Below the pieces are notes generated by a model. The model saw only the letters and a program-made list of their open reading frames with translations. It searched no databases and was not told where the DNA came from. From RPQJ01 sp963846885 (GTDB lineage Bacteria; Pseudomonadota; Gammaproteobacteria; Steroidobacterales; Steroidobacteraceae), in assembly GCA_963846885.1 (NCBI GenBank), contig CAWJXS010000007.1, forward strand, positions 186,001-250,000: a stretch of 64,000 bases of DNA, in the 5' to 3' direction. Shown one piece after another: positions 11,712-20,469 of this stretch. The translations under genes were made by a program, and so were the position numbers. Positions within the stretch are counted from its first letter, which is position 1. Each line of letters opens with the position of its first letter.

Positions 11712-11825
11712 GCGACTCGAACCCGGAGTGGACGCACTGGCTCGCTGGCACCGCCTGCTTTTCAGCCACGGAGCGGGCGCACGGCTCGCCAACGACATCG
11801 ACACCTTCACGTGGTGACAGCGGTT

Positions 11826-12374
11826 TCACATCATTCCCGTCTGCAGTCGCGCCGCCTCGGACATCATCGACTGGTCCCACGGCGGATCGAACACGAGTTC
11901 GACGTCGGCATGCTTCACGGTCGGGATGACCTCGACCTTTTCCTTGACGTCGGCGACCAGCACGTCGCCCATCCCGCAGCCCGGGGCCGTCAGCGTCATC
12001 TTGATGGCGAGCACGCGGCCGTCGCCGTCGGGCACGACCTCGCATTCGTACACGAGGCCGAGGTCGACGATGTTGATCGGGATCTCCGGGTCGTAGCAGC
12101 CCTTCATCTGCTGCCAGGCCAGTTGCTTCACGTCGTCATCGCTGGCGTTGGGCGGCAGCTCCGGCGTCTCGGCCGGCTCCTTGCCGAGGGCGTCCGCGTC
12201 CTTGCCGGCGATGCGGAAGAGGTTGCCCTCGACGTACACGGTGAAGCTGCCCCCGAGGGCCTGCGTGATGTAGCCCTGCTGCCCCTGGCGCAGCTTGACG
12301 TTGACGCCCGCGGGAACGATCACCGCGTCCACGTCGCGGGTGAAGCTCACAGGTTCGTTGTCGGCTCGGTACAA
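11826..12374 (-). CDS. sufT: Fe-S cluster assembly/carrier protein SufT (DUF59/MIP18 domain)
   Basis: A 182-residue protein. The N-terminal half is a small beta-rich region (VIVPAGVNVKLRQGQQGYI). The C-terminal MIP18/DUF59 domain starts at about residue 90 (YDPEIPINIVDLGLVYE) and has the conserved cysteine segment LTAPGCGMGD and the end motif VELVFDPPWDQS. SufT is the accessory maturation factor that finishes cluster delivery in SUF systems. It is the last member of the uninterrupted suf run, 42 bp after sufU. Confidence 0.92.
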   Translation of the reverse strand: MYRADNEPVSFTRDVDAVIVPAGVNVKLRQGQQGYITQALGGSFTVYVEGNLFRIAGKDADALGKEPAETPELPPNASDDDVKQLAWQQMKGCYDPEIPINIVDLGLVYECEVVPDGDGRVLAIKMTLTAPGCGMGDVLVADVKEKVEVIPTVKHADVELVFDPPWDQSMMSEAARLQTGMM

Positions 12375-12416
12375 GGCGGGCTCCCGTCAATCGCTCGTGC
12401 TATCGATCAAACGCTT

Positions 12417-12860
12417 TTACTCGGTCGAAACCTGTTCCTGCTGGTGCAACGCCGCGTCGAGCGTGTGCCAGCAGAGGCTCGCGCATTTCACGCGGGCCGG
12501 AAACTCTCGCACCCCGGAAAGCGCGCCGAGCTTGCCGAGGCTCGGGAGGTCGATGACCGCGTCCTCCTGCGTCAGCAGCTGGTGCATCTGCTTGAAGAGG
12601 CCCTCGGCCTCGGGCAGGGTCCGGCCCTTGATGCTCTCGGTCAGCAGCGAAGCAGACGCGACCGAGATCGCGCAGCCGCTGCCGCTGAACGACACGTCAC
12701 TGATGCGGTCGCCTTCGAGCTTGACGAACACCGTGAGCTTGTCGCCGCAGAGCGGATTGAAGCCGTCGGCGCGACGATCGGCGTCGGGGATCTCGCGGAA
12801 ATTCCGCGGATGCCGGTTGTGGTCGACGATGATGTCGCGGTAGAGATCCTTGAGATCCAT
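12417..12860 (-). CDS. sufU: SufU-type sulfur acceptor / scaffold protein
   Basis: IscU-fold protein of 147 aa with three cysteine sites in NPLCGDKL, GSGCAIS and KCASLCW. It contains the extra stretch typical of SufU rather than IscU (GRTLPEAEGLFKQM between the second and third sites). SufU proteins use zinc to take persulfide sulfur from SufS, so this fits its position directly after sufS (stop and start overlap by one base at 12860). No sufE is present in the window, consistent with SufU serving that role. Confidence 0.92.
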   Translation of the reverse strand: MDLKDLYRDIIVDHNRHPRNFREIPDADRRADGFNPLCGDKLTVFVKLEGDRISDVSFSGSGCAISVASASLLTESIKGRTLPEAEGLFKQMHQLLTQEDAVIDLPSLGKLGALSGVREFPARVKCASLCWHTLDAALHQQEQVSTE

Positions 12861-14113
12861 CAGCCCAGCATCTCCCGTGCCGTGTGCAGCGCCCCGACCA
12901 GGCGGTCGATTTCCGCACGTGTGTTGTAGAACGCAAATGACGCCCGCGCCGTCGCGGGGAGGCCGTAGAAGTCCATGACGGGCATCGCGCAGTGATGGCC
13001 GGTGCGGATCGCGACGCCCTCGCTGTCCAGGATGGTCCCGAGATCGTGCGGATGAACCTTGTCCAGCGTGAACGAGACGACGGCGGCCTTTTCAGGCGCG
13101 GTCCCGATGAAACGCAAGCCGGGAATCGTAGCGAGTCGCTCGTTGGCGTAGACGAGCAGTTCGTGTTCTGCCGCTGCGATGCGCTCCATGCCCAGCGCTT
13201 CGAGGTAGTCGATGGCCGCGCCCAGGCCGATGGCCTCGGCGATCGCGGGCGTGCCGGCCTCGAACTTGTACGGCAGCGAGTTGTACACGGTCTTCTCGAA
13301 CGAGACCGCGAGGATCATGTCGCCGCCACCCTGCCATGGGGGCATTGCCGCGAGCAGCGACTCGCGGCCGTACAGCACGCCGATGCCGGTGGGGCCGCAC
13401 ATCTTGTGGCTCGAGAACGCGTAGAAGTCGCAGTCGAGCGCCTGCACGTCCACCTTCATGTGCGGGACCGCCTGTGCGCCGTCGAGCAGCACCGGGACGC
13501 CGCGTGCCTTGGCCGCCGCGATGAATCGATGGACCGGGATCACCGTGCCGAGCGCATTCGAAACGTGCGCCAGTGCCACGAGCTTCGTGCGCGGAGAGAG
13601 CAGGGCCGCGAACGCGTCGAAGTCCACTTCGCCCGACTGGGTGATCGGCGCGACCTTGAGCGTGGCGCCGGTCTGCTGGCACAGCATCTGCCACGGCACG
13701 ATGTTCGCGTGGTGCTCGAGCCAGGACACGAGGATCTCGTCGCCGGGGCCGAATTGCGTGCGGCCGTACGACTGCGCGACCAGGTTGATCGCCTCGGTCG
13801 TGCCGCGGACGAAGATGATCTCCCTGGTCGAGCGGGCATTGATGAAACGGCGCACCTTCTCGCGCGCGCCCTCGAACAGGTCGGTCGCTTCCTGGCTCAG
13901 CCAGTGCACGCCACGATGCACGTTGGCATGTGACTGCTCGTAGTAGCGCGACATCGCGTCGATGACCGCACGCGGGCGCTGGCTGGACGCGGCATTGTCC
14001 AGGTACGACAGCGGGCCGCCGCGCACCGTGCGCGCCAGGATGGGAAAGTCACGCCGGATCGCGTTGACGTCGAGCGGTCCGGGGCTGCGCGCGAGGGCTT
14101 CGACGGCGCTCAT
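12860..14113 (-). CDS. sufS: Cysteine desulfurase SufS
   Basis: PLP-dependent enzyme that takes sulfur from cysteine for cluster assembly. The PLP lysine is in FSSHKMCGPTGIGVLYG, and the mobile-loop active-site cysteine is in RTGHHCAMPVMDF, the group II (SufS) form. About 417 aa, with a typical start (MSAVEALARSPG). The start overlaps the sufD stop by ATGA, showing tight translational coupling. It sits third from last in the suf operon. Confidence 0.95.
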   Translation of the reverse strand: MSAVEALARSPGPLDVNAIRRDFPILARTVRGGPLSYLDNAASSQRPRAVIDAMSRYYEQSHANVHRGVHWLSQEATDLFEGAREKVRRFINARSTREIIFVRGTTEAINLVAQSYGRTQFGPGDEILVSWLEHHANIVPWQMLCQQTGATLKVAPITQSGEVDFDAFAALLSPRTKLVALAHVSNALGTVIPVHRFIAAAKARGVPVLLDGAQAVPHMKVDVQALDCDFYAFSSHKMCGPTGIGVLYGRESLLAAMPPWQGGGDMILAVSFEKTVYNSLPYKFEAGTPAIAEAIGLGAAIDYLEALGMERIAAAEHELLVYANERLATIPGLRFIGTAPEKAAVVSFTLDKVHPHDLGTILDSEGVAIRTGHHCAMPVMDFYGLPATARASFAFYNTRAEIDRLVGALHTAREMLG

Positions 14114-15408
14114 GCGGCCACCTCCAGCAGGCGCACCAGGCGCCGGTCGAGTTCGTCCTGCACGCGGGCTGCAAGCGCGGGTTCGTCCACCCGCGCCAGC
14201 ACCGCCCCCGCGAAGGCGCGGGTGAGGGCGCTGCGGGCCTCGGGTTCGCTCAGGCCGCGCGAACGCAGGTAGAACAAGGCGGCCGGGTCGAGCTGGCCGG
14301 TCGTGGTGCCATGGCTGCACTGCACGTCGTCGGCGTAGATCTCGAGGTCGGGCTTGGTATCGATCTCGGCGCCCGGCGTCAGCAGCAGGTTGCGGTTGAC
14401 CTGCCGTGCGTTCGACTTCTGCGCGCCAACGTGCACGATCGTCTTGCCGTTGAACACGCCGCGACCCTTGTTGGCAGCGATGCCGCGGTAGTCCTGCAGG
14501 CTGGTGGTCTCGATGGCGCGGTGATCGACCAGGATGTGCGAATCGAGGTGACGCGAGCCGTCGGCCAGGAAGACCCCGGTGATCTCGCCGTGCGCCGCGC
14601 GACCATCGAGGCTCACGTGGGCGTCGAGCCGCGCGAGCGACGCACCCAGTTGCGAGTCGCGCACGATGAAGCTCGCTCCCGCGCCGACGCGGGCTTCGAT
14701 GCGCTCCACGTGAAATGCGCGTGTGCCCTGGTGCTGCAGGCGATACACGGTCAGGTGCGCATCGGCGCCGAGTTCGACGTCGAGGACGGCGTTGGTGAAA
14801 TGTTCGTGCGCGTCGTCATCCGCGTGCTCGAGCAGCAGGCGCCCGCGGCTGCCGGGCGCCATGCGCACGACGATTCGCGGATTGGCCAGCGTCGGACCCG
14901 CTCCGGCCGTCATCAACGTGAGCTGCAGCACTTCGTTGCCCTGCTGGTGCGCGTCCATTTCGAGCAGCAAGGGGTTCGCGCTGAAGGCCGCGTTGAGCGC
15001 GGCAAAGCGCTCGGTGCCGCCGTGGTCGATCGATCGCAGCAGCACGTCGTCGGTAACGGTGGGCAGGGTTCCAAGACGGAACCCCGCCATCGTGACGGGC
15101 AACGCACCGGTCGGGACGCCATTCACCAGCACGAGTCGTTGAGCTACCAGCGCCGCGGGCACGTCGCCCGGGGCCGCACCGGCCGGCGTCGCCGGTTCGA
15201 AGCGTCGTGATTCGAGGCGACGCAGGTTGGTGTACTTCCATGCCTCGTCGCGCGGCGAGGGGAAGCCGAGCTCGGCAAAACGCGCCATGGCCGCGACCCT
15301 GCGCGCTGGTGAGCCGGGCAGCGAAGTCCGCACGCGCTCGAAGGCATCGCGGTAATGCGCCACGGCTGGCGTGGTCACGCTCGCCTGTGCAGGGACCAGG
15401 GCGCTCAT
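14110..15408 (-). CDS. sufD: SUF scaffold subunit SufD
   Basis: A 432-residue member of the SufB/SufD family. The C-terminal beta-helix region carries the family signature (DVQCSHGTTTGQLDPAALFY) and a final helical segment. SufD joins SufB and SufC in the SufBC2D scaffold and helps bring in iron. It overlaps sufC on one side and sufS on the other by ATGA junctions, so the three are translated as a coupled block. Confidence 0.94.
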   Translation of the reverse strand: MSALVPAQASVTTPAVAHYRDAFERVRTSLPGSPARRVAAMARFAELGFPSPRDEAWKYTNLRRLESRRFEPATPAGAAPGDVPAALVAQRLVLVNGVPTGALPVTMAGFRLGTLPTVTDDVLLRSIDHGGTERFAALNAAFSANPLLLEMDAHQQGNEVLQLTLMTAGAGPTLANPRIVVRMAPGSRGRLLLEHADDDAHEHFTNAVLDVELGADAHLTVYRLQHQGTRAFHVERIEARVGAGASFIVRDSQLGASLARLDAHVSLDGRAAHGEITGVFLADGSRHLDSHILVDHRAIETTSLQDYRGIAANKGRGVFNGKTIVHVGAQKSNARQVNRNLLLTPGAEIDTKPDLEIYADDVQCSHGTTTGQLDPAALFYLRSRGLSEPEARSALTRAFAGAVLARVDEPALAARVQDELDRRLVRLLEVAA

Positions 15409-16160
15409 GCCGCGGTGGCCTCCTGCTTGACCCAGTCGTAACCGCGTTTCTCGAGCTCGAGCGCCAGCGACTTGTCGCCCGTGCGCATGATGCGGCCGTC
15501 CAGGAGCACGTGCACGAAATCGGGCTCAATGTAGTCGAGCAGGCGTTGGTAATGCGTGACCATCACGATCGCGCGCTCGGGCGAGCGCAGGCTGTTGACT
15601 CCAGCCGCGACTACGCGCAATGCGTCGATGTCCAGGCCCGAATCAGTTTCGTCGAGCAGCGCGAGCTTGGGCTCGAGCACGGCCATCTGCAGGATCTCGT
15701 TGCGCTTCTTTTCGCCACCCGAGAAGCCTTCGTTGACGCCGCGGCTCAGGAAGCTCTCGTCCATCTGCATGAGCTTCATCTTGTCCTTGATCAGTGCCAG
15801 GAACTCGAACGCGTCGAGCTCGGGCAGGCCGCGCTGCTTGCGGATCGCGTTGAGCGCGGCCTTCAGCAGGTAGGCATTGTTCACGCCAGGAATCTCGACC
15901 GGGTACTGGAATGCCAGGAATACGCCGCGCCGCGCGCGTTCTTCGGGCTCGAGCGCCAGCAGGTCCTGTCCCTCGAAGGTGGCCGTGCCCTTGGTCACTT
16001 CGTAACCCGCGCGACCGGCCAGCACGCTCGCGAGCGTGCTCTTGCCCGAACCGTTCGGTCCCATGATGGCGTGCACTTCGCCGGCATTCACCTCGAGGCT
16101 GAGGCCCTTCAGGATCTTGCGGGCGCCGATCTGTGCGTGCAGGTCGCGGATGCTGAGCAT
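15405..16160 (-). CDS. sufC: SUF ATPase subunit SufC
   Basis: ABC-type ATPase of 251 aa that drives conformational change in the SufBCD scaffold. Walker A GPNGSGKST, signature FSGGEKKRNEI and Walker B LALLDETDSGLD are all present, together with the SufC-specific YPVEIPG segment. It lacks any membrane domain. The start is the Met of LSIRDLHAQIGA, 26 bp after the sufB stop. Its stop overlaps sufD. Confidence 0.96.
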   Translation of the reverse strand: MLSIRDLHAQIGARKILKGLSLEVNAGEVHAIMGPNGSGKSTLASVLAGRAGYEVTKGTATFEGQDLLALEPEERARRGVFLAFQYPVEIPGVNNAYLLKAALNAIRKQRGLPELDAFEFLALIKDKMKLMQMDESFLSRGVNEGFSGGEKKRNEILQMAVLEPKLALLDETDSGLDIDALRVVAAGVNSLRSPERAIVMVTHYQRLLDYIEPDFVHVLLDGRIMRTGDKSLALELEKRGYDWVKQEATAA

Positions 16161-16186
16161 GTCTGATGTTCTCTGGATGACTCGGG

Positions 16187-17635
16187 TCAGCCGACGGAGC
16201 CTTCGAGGCTGACGGCGAGCAGGTTCTGCGCCTCGACGGCAAACTCCATGGGCAGTTCCTTGAAGACCACCTTGCAGAAGCCGTTGACGATCATGTTGAC
16301 CGCGTCTTCCTCGGACACGCCGCGGCTGCGGCAGTAGAAGAGCTGGTCGTCGGCGATTTTCGACGTCGTGGCCTCGTGCTCCACCACAGCCGACGGGTTC
16401 TTGATTTCCATGTACGGGAACGTGTGCGCGCCGCACTTGTCGCCCATCAGCAGTGAATCGCACTGCGTGAAGTTGCGCGCGCCTTCAGCCGAGGGCAGCA
16501 CTTTCACGAGCCCGCGATAGGTGTTCTGGCCGCGGCCCGCGGAGATGCCCTTGGAGACGATGGTGCTGCGCGTGTTGCGGCCGATGTGAATCATCTTGGT
16601 GCCGGTGTCGGCCTGCTGGTAGTGGTTGGCCAGCGCGACCGAATAGAACTCACCGACCGAGTTGTCGCCCGTCAGCACGCAGCTGGGGTACTTCCACGTG
16701 ATGGCAGAGCCCGTCTCGACCTGCGTCCAGCTGATGCGCGAACTGGCGCCGCGGCACTCGCCGCGCTTGGTCACGAAGTTATAGATGCCGCCGACTCCGT
16801 TCTCGTCGCCGGGGTACCAGTTCTGCACGGTCGAATACTTGATGCTGGCGTCTTTCATCGCCACGAGTTCGACCACGGCTGCGTGCAGCTGGTTTTCGTC
16901 GCGCATCGGCGCCGTGCAGCCCTCGAGGTAGCTCACGTGGCTGCCCTCGTCGGCGATGATCAGGGTGCGCTCGAACTGCCCGGTGTTGGCCGCGTTGATG
17001 CGGAAGTAAGTCGACAGCTCCATCGGGCAGCGCACGCCCTTCGGCACGTAGACGAACGAGCCGTCCGAGAAGACCGCGGAGTTCAGCGTGGCGAAGTAGT
17101 TGTCGGTGTAGGGCACCACCGTGCCGAGGTACTGCTCGATGAGTTCCGGGTGATTCTGCACGGCGTCCGAGAACGAGCAGAAAATGACGCCCGCCTTGGA
17201 GAGCTTGTCCTTGAAGGTGGTCGCGACCGAGACGCTGTCGAATACCGCATCCACCGCGACGCCGGCCAGGCGCGCGCGCTCGTGCAGCGGAACGCCCAGC
17301 TTCTCGTAAGTGGCGAGCAGCTTGGGGTCGACTTCGTCGAGGCTCTTGGGGCCGTCGGTCTTGACCTTGGGCGCGGAGTAATAAGAGATCGACTGGTAAT
17401 CGATGGGCGCGATGCGCAGGTGGGCCCAGTCCGGGTTCTGCATCGTGTGCCAGTGCCGCAACGCCCGCAGGCGCCAGTCCAGCATGAACTGCGGCTCGCG
17501 CTTGATCTTCGAGATGGCGCGCACCACGTCCTCGTCGAGGCCGGGCGGCAGGGTGTCGGATTCGACGTCGGTGACGAAGCCGTGCTGGTACTTCTGCGCG
17601 ACGAGTGCGTCGAGGTCGGTAGGGGTGCTGGCCAT
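16187..17635 (-). CDS. sufB: SUF scaffold subunit SufB
   Basis: A 482-residue scaffold on which the nascent Fe-S cluster is built. Conserved blocks visible include GGIYNFVTKRGECRG, SRISWTQVETGSAITWKYPS, IHIGRNTRSTIVSKG and the C-terminal GFCKVVFKELPMEFAVEAQ. It is the first structural gene of the operon, 11 bp after the regulator. Length and motifs are standard for gammaproteobacterial SufB. Confidence 0.96.
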   Translation of the reverse strand: MASTPTDLDALVAQKYQHGFVTDVESDTLPPGLDEDVVRAISKIKREPQFMLDWRLRALRHWHTMQNPDWAHLRIAPIDYQSISYYSAPKVKTDGPKSLDEVDPKLLATYEKLGVPLHERARLAGVAVDAVFDSVSVATTFKDKLSKAGVIFCSFSDAVQNHPELIEQYLGTVVPYTDNYFATLNSAVFSDGSFVYVPKGVRCPMELSTYFRINAANTGQFERTLIIADEGSHVSYLEGCTAPMRDENQLHAAVVELVAMKDASIKYSTVQNWYPGDENGVGGIYNFVTKRGECRGASSRISWTQVETGSAITWKYPSCVLTGDNSVGEFYSVALANHYQQADTGTKMIHIGRNTRSTIVSKGISAGRGQNTYRGLVKVLPSAEGARNFTQCDSLLMGDKCGAHTFPYMEIKNPSAVVEHEATTSKIADDQLFYCRSRGVSEEDAVNMIVNGFCKVVFKELPMEFAVEAQNLLAVSLEGSVG

Positions 17636-17646
17636 CGATGAATTCC

Positions 17647-18126
17647 TCAGAACCGGCCAGGACCGCGCGGTATGTCGGTGTTGCGCACCGCGCTCGACAG
17701 CGCAGGGCGCCAGATGGCCACGGCTTCCTGGCCGGACAACTGCGCGAGCGAGATCTCGTCGAGCGAACGACGGATCGCGCCATTGATGCGTTGCCAGGCG
17801 TTACCGGTGCTGCACGACAGTTCGAAATCGCACGCGCTGTGGATGCCGCTGCACTCGGTGATAGCCACCGGGCCTTCGATCGCGTCGATGATGGCGGCCG
17901 CGCTGATCGCCGAGGCTGCGCGAGCGAGCTGGTAGCCGCCGCGCGACCCTCGCGTCGAGGTGAGCAGGCCCGCGCGATGAAACGATTTCAGCAGCTTGCT
18001 CACGGTCGGCAGGCCCAAGCGGGTGCGCTCGGCCACCTCGGTTGCCGTGAGACGGCGATCCGGAGTGGCGGCGAGGCAGGCCAGGACGACGGTGCCGTAG
18101 TCGGTCAGTTTGCTGATGCGTAACAT
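17647..18126 (-). CDS. sufR: Rrf2-family regulator of the suf operon (IscR-like)
   Basis: A 159-residue winged-helix protein starting MLRISKLTDYG, the hallmark N-terminus of Rrf2 proteins, with a recognition helix around TEVAERTRLGLPTVSKLL. Three cysteines cluster in ECSGIHSACDFELSC and probably bind an Fe-S cluster that senses cluster supply. It matches the gammaproteobacterial SUF-system regulator subfamily, a relative of IscR rather than the cyanobacterial repressor also named SufR. It heads the suf operon, and a palindrome overlapping the -10 box of its promoter suggests autoregulation. Confidence 0.9.
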   Translation of the reverse strand: MLRISKLTDYGTVVLACLAATPDRRLTATEVAERTRLGLPTVSKLLKSFHRAGLLTSTRGSRGGYQLARAASAISAAAIIDAIEGPVAITECSGIHSACDFELSCSTGNAWQRINGAIRRSLDEISLAQLSGQEAVAIWRPALSSAVRNTDIPRGPGRF

Positions 18127-18143
18127 GGCGGGTTTTTCAATTG

Positions 18144-18158
18144 GGACAATTTTAGTCC
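18144..18158. promoter_or_regulatory. Candidate operator overlapping the suf -10 box
   Basis: GGACAATTTTAGTCC is an imperfect palindrome (GGAC...GTCC with an AT-rich core) centred on the -10 element of the suf promoter. Its position fits steric repression by the Rrf2 regulator encoded immediately downstream. Binding is inference. Confidence 0.5.
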
Positions 18159-18177
18159 TATACGACGTCCGCGCCAA
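18149..18177 (-). promoter_or_regulatory. Sigma-70 promoter of the suf operon
   Basis: On the minus strand TTGGCG (18172-18177), a 17-bp spacer and TAAAAT (18149-18154) precede the regulator start at 18126. The spacing is optimal. Confidence 0.6.
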
Positions 18178-18198
18178 CCCTCAGGGGGGTCCGCGGCG

Positions 18199-18211
18199 GG
18201 ACAAATGGTCC
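18199..18211. promoter_or_regulatory. Second GGAC-GTCC palindrome in the suf/mla intergenic region
   Basis: GGACAAATGGTCC shares the GGACAA/GTCC half-sites of the operator at 18144 and lies 41 bp upstream of the suf -35. It could be a second binding site for the suf regulator or a site for the divergent mla operon. Confidence 0.35.
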
Positions 18212-18332
18212 AATCTGCTAGAATTCGGCGCTTGAATCCTCCCCGGGGCAGCTGGCACCACCTCCTGCAGGCGGGGAACTCGACCGGACCGGCACGGTCC
18301 GTTGACCTAACGAACACCACAACGACCCACGC

Positions 18333-19187
18333 GTGAACAACCAAACCGGGTCCGCCGCCACCCCAGCGGCGACTCCCTCGCCAGCCATTGCCGTGTTGCG
18401 CGATGTCCATTTCGCCGTGGACTCGGGCAAGCACGTGTTCAGCGGTCTCGACATCGAGATCCGCCGCGGCGCGGTGACCGCCATCATGGGACCGAGCGGC
18501 ACGGGCAAGACCACGCTGCTCAAGCTGATCACGGGCCAGGTCTGTGCCGACCGCGGGCAGGTCGTGGTGGACGGCCTCGACCTGGCCAAGCTGAACCGGC
18601 GCAAGATCTTTGCGTTGCGCAGGCGCATGGGCATGCTGTTCCAGAACGGCGCGCTGCTCACCGACCTCGACGTGTTCGAGAACGTCGCGTTTCCCTTGCG
18701 CGAGCACACCCGCCTGCCTGAGCGGCTGATCCGTACGATCGTGCTCACCAAGCTGCACGCCGTGGGCCTGCGCGGCGCGGCCAACCTTTACCCGCAGCAG
18801 CTGTCGGGCGGCATGGGCCGTCGTGTGGCGCTCGCGCGCGCGATCGCGATGGATCCCGACATCCTGATTTACGACGAGCCTTTTGCCGGGCTCGACCCGA
18901 TCTCGATGGGCGTGGTGCTGCGCCTGATCCGCTCGCTGAACGACGCGCTCGGCATCACCAGCATCGTCGTCACGCACGACGTCCGCGAGATTTCGCAGAT
19001 CGCCGACGCGAGCTTCATCCTGTCGGATGGCAAGGTGGTGGCGAGCGGTACGACCAAGGAACTGCGCGAACACCCGTCACCGATCGTGCACCAGTTCGTC
19101 GAAGGCCTGGCCGACGGGCCGGTGTCGTTCCACTATCCGGCGCCGGAATACCATGCGCAGCTGCTGGGCGGCCAGGTGTTCGCATGA
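18333..19187 (+). CDS. mlaF: Phospholipid ABC transporter ATPase MlaF
   Basis: Cytoplasmic ATPase of the MlaFEDB complex that maintains outer-membrane lipid asymmetry. Walker A GPSGTGKTTLLK, signature LSGGMGRRVALARA, Walker B ILIYDEPFAGLDP and the H-loop VVTHD are intact. 284 aa from a GTG start at 18333, with a Pro/Ala-rich N-terminal extension of about 20 residues before the conserved AVLRDVHFAV. The stop overlaps the mlaE start by ATGA. Confidence 0.94.
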   Translation: MNNQTGSAATPAATPSPAIAVLRDVHFAVDSGKHVFSGLDIEIRRGAVTAIMGPSGTGKTTLLKLITGQVCADRGQVVVDGLDLAKLNRRKIFALRRRMGMLFQNGALLTDLDVFENVAFPLREHTRLPERLIRTIVLTKLHAVGLRGAANLYPQQLSGGMGRRVALARAIAMDPDILIYDEPFAGLDPISMGVVLRLIRSLNDALGITSIVVTHDVREISQIADASFILSDGKVVASGTTKELREHPSPIVHQFVEGLADGPVSFHYPAPEYHAQLLGGQVFA

Positions 19188-19955
19188 TCACGATCCTGCG
19201 TGAGCTGGTGCAGGGCATGCTGTCGTTCTTCGAGCGAGTCGGCCTGTTCGTGCGATTCTCGCTGCGTCTCCTGGCGATCCTGCCTGTCGGGGCTGCTGCG
19301 CGTGCGGCCGATCATCGAGCAGGTCTACAACACCGGCGCGCTGTCGCTCGTCATCATCATGACGTGCGGGCTGTTCGTCGGCATGGTGCTCGGACTGCAG
19401 GGCTACGACCTGCTGACTCGCTTCGGCTCGGAGGAGTACCTGGGCACGGCCACGGCGCTCAGCCTGCTGCGCGAACTCGGTCCGGTCGTCACCGCGCTGC
19501 TTTTTGCCGGCCGGGCAGGGACGGCGCTGGCCGCCGAACTGGGCCTGATGCGTGCGACGGACCAGATCGCGGCGATGGAAATCATGGCGGTCGATCCCAT
19601 GCGGCGCGTGGTACTGCCGCGATTCCTCGGCGGCGTCATCGCGATGCCGCTGCTGGTCTCGATCTTCATCGTCGTCGGCTTGTTCGGCGCGCAGCTCGTC
19701 GGCGTGCAGTTTTTCGGCGTCGATGCCGGCAGCTTCTGGTCGCAGATGCGGGACGCGGTGGAACTCGACGACGTCCGCGAGGGTCTGATCAAGGGCTTCG
19801 TGTTCGGAGTGGCCTGCAGCCTGATCGCGGTGTACGAAGGTTACAATGCGTCGCCCACCGCCGAAGGCGTCGGGCGCGCGACAACGCGCACGGTGGTGAC
19901 CTCCGCCGTCGTCACGCTCATCCTCGACTACATACTCACGGCTTCAATGCTGTAG
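19184..19955 (+). CDS. mlaE: Phospholipid ABC transporter permease MlaE, with a one-base frameshift
   Basis: Inner-membrane permease of the Mla system. The protein starts MITILRELVQGML (ATG overlapping the mlaF stop) in one frame and, after AILPVG, must move to another frame to continue LLRVRPIIEQVYNTGALSL. The break coincides with a run of four G at 19289-19292; removing one G restores a normal MlaE of about 256 aa. The rest carries the MlaE/YrbE blocks (LGPVVTALLFAGRAGTALAAE, DQIAAMEIMAVDP) and ends DYILTASML. As written, only the first 37 residues would be correct. A homopolymer consensus error is the simplest explanation, since the flanking operon is intact. Confidence 0.88.
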
Positions 19956-19962
19956 GACAACC

Positions 19963-20469
19963 ATGCGTTCAACGCGCACGATCGACATATCCACCGGGCT
20001 GTTCGTGATACTGGGATTCGCCGCGATCCTGTTCATGGTCACGCAGATCACGAACCGCGAGTTCTCGCTCCGCAGCGACTCGTATCGCCTGCGGGCCGCG
20101 TTCGAGAACGTCGGCGGGCTCAAGCCCGGCGCGCCGGTCTCGATGGCGGGCGTGTCGATCGGCCGCGTCGAGGACATCGAGTACGACATGAACCTGCTCA
20201 AGGCGGTGGTCACGTTGCGCATCGACGGCAGCTACAACGCGATTCCGAACGACAGCGACGCCAGCATCCTCACGGCCGGCCTGCTCGGCGGGCAGTACAT
20301 CGGGCTGTCGCCTGGCGGGTCGGACCAGCCTTACAAGGATGGCGACGCGGTCGAGTTCGTGCAGGACGCGGTCGTGCTCGAGAACCTGATCAGCAAGTAC
20401 CTGTTCAATTCGGCGGCCACGAAATCGGAGCAGGCTGCAGCGCCTGCACCTGCGGCCCCTCAGGAGTGA
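19963..20469 (+). CDS. mlaD: Phospholipid-binding MCE protein MlaD
   Basis: A 168-residue protein with one N-terminal membrane helix (TGLFVILGFAAILFMV) and one MCE domain (YRLRAAFENVGGLKPGAPVS, then ASILTAGLLGGQYIGLSPGG), then an Ala/Pro tail. It forms the periplasmic hexameric ring on MlaFEB. The start lies 7 bp after mlaE and the end overlaps mlaC. Confidence 0.94.
   Translation: MRSTRTIDISTGLFVILGFAAILFMVTQITNREFSLRSDSYRLRAAFENVGGLKPGAPVSMAGVSIGRVEDIEYDMNLLKAVVTLRIDGSYNAIPNDSDASILTAGLLGGQYIGLSPGGSDQPYKDGDAVEFVQDAVVLENLISKYLFNSAATKSEQAAAPAPAAPQE

Larger units (their letters stand above)
11264..11825. other. Gene-free segment with inverted-repeat element between sufT and the Rieske gene
   Basis: About 560 bp with no credible protein. 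It contains two perfect inverted 62-bp copies (11365-11426 and 11650-11711), each flanked by shorter imperfect inverted sequences (for example CGATCGGC/GCCAATCG around the first copy). All open frames here translate the repeat itself in different frames and are not believed. It probably interrupts what is elsewhere a continuous suf-Rieske unit. Confidence 0.7.

Noticed and set aside
11612..11740. tRNA-like T-arm sequences (CCGGGTTCGAGTCG and relatives) near the 62-bp repeats
   Set aside because: The flanking bases do not form a five-pair T-stem, and no acceptor or anticodon arm can be drawn.
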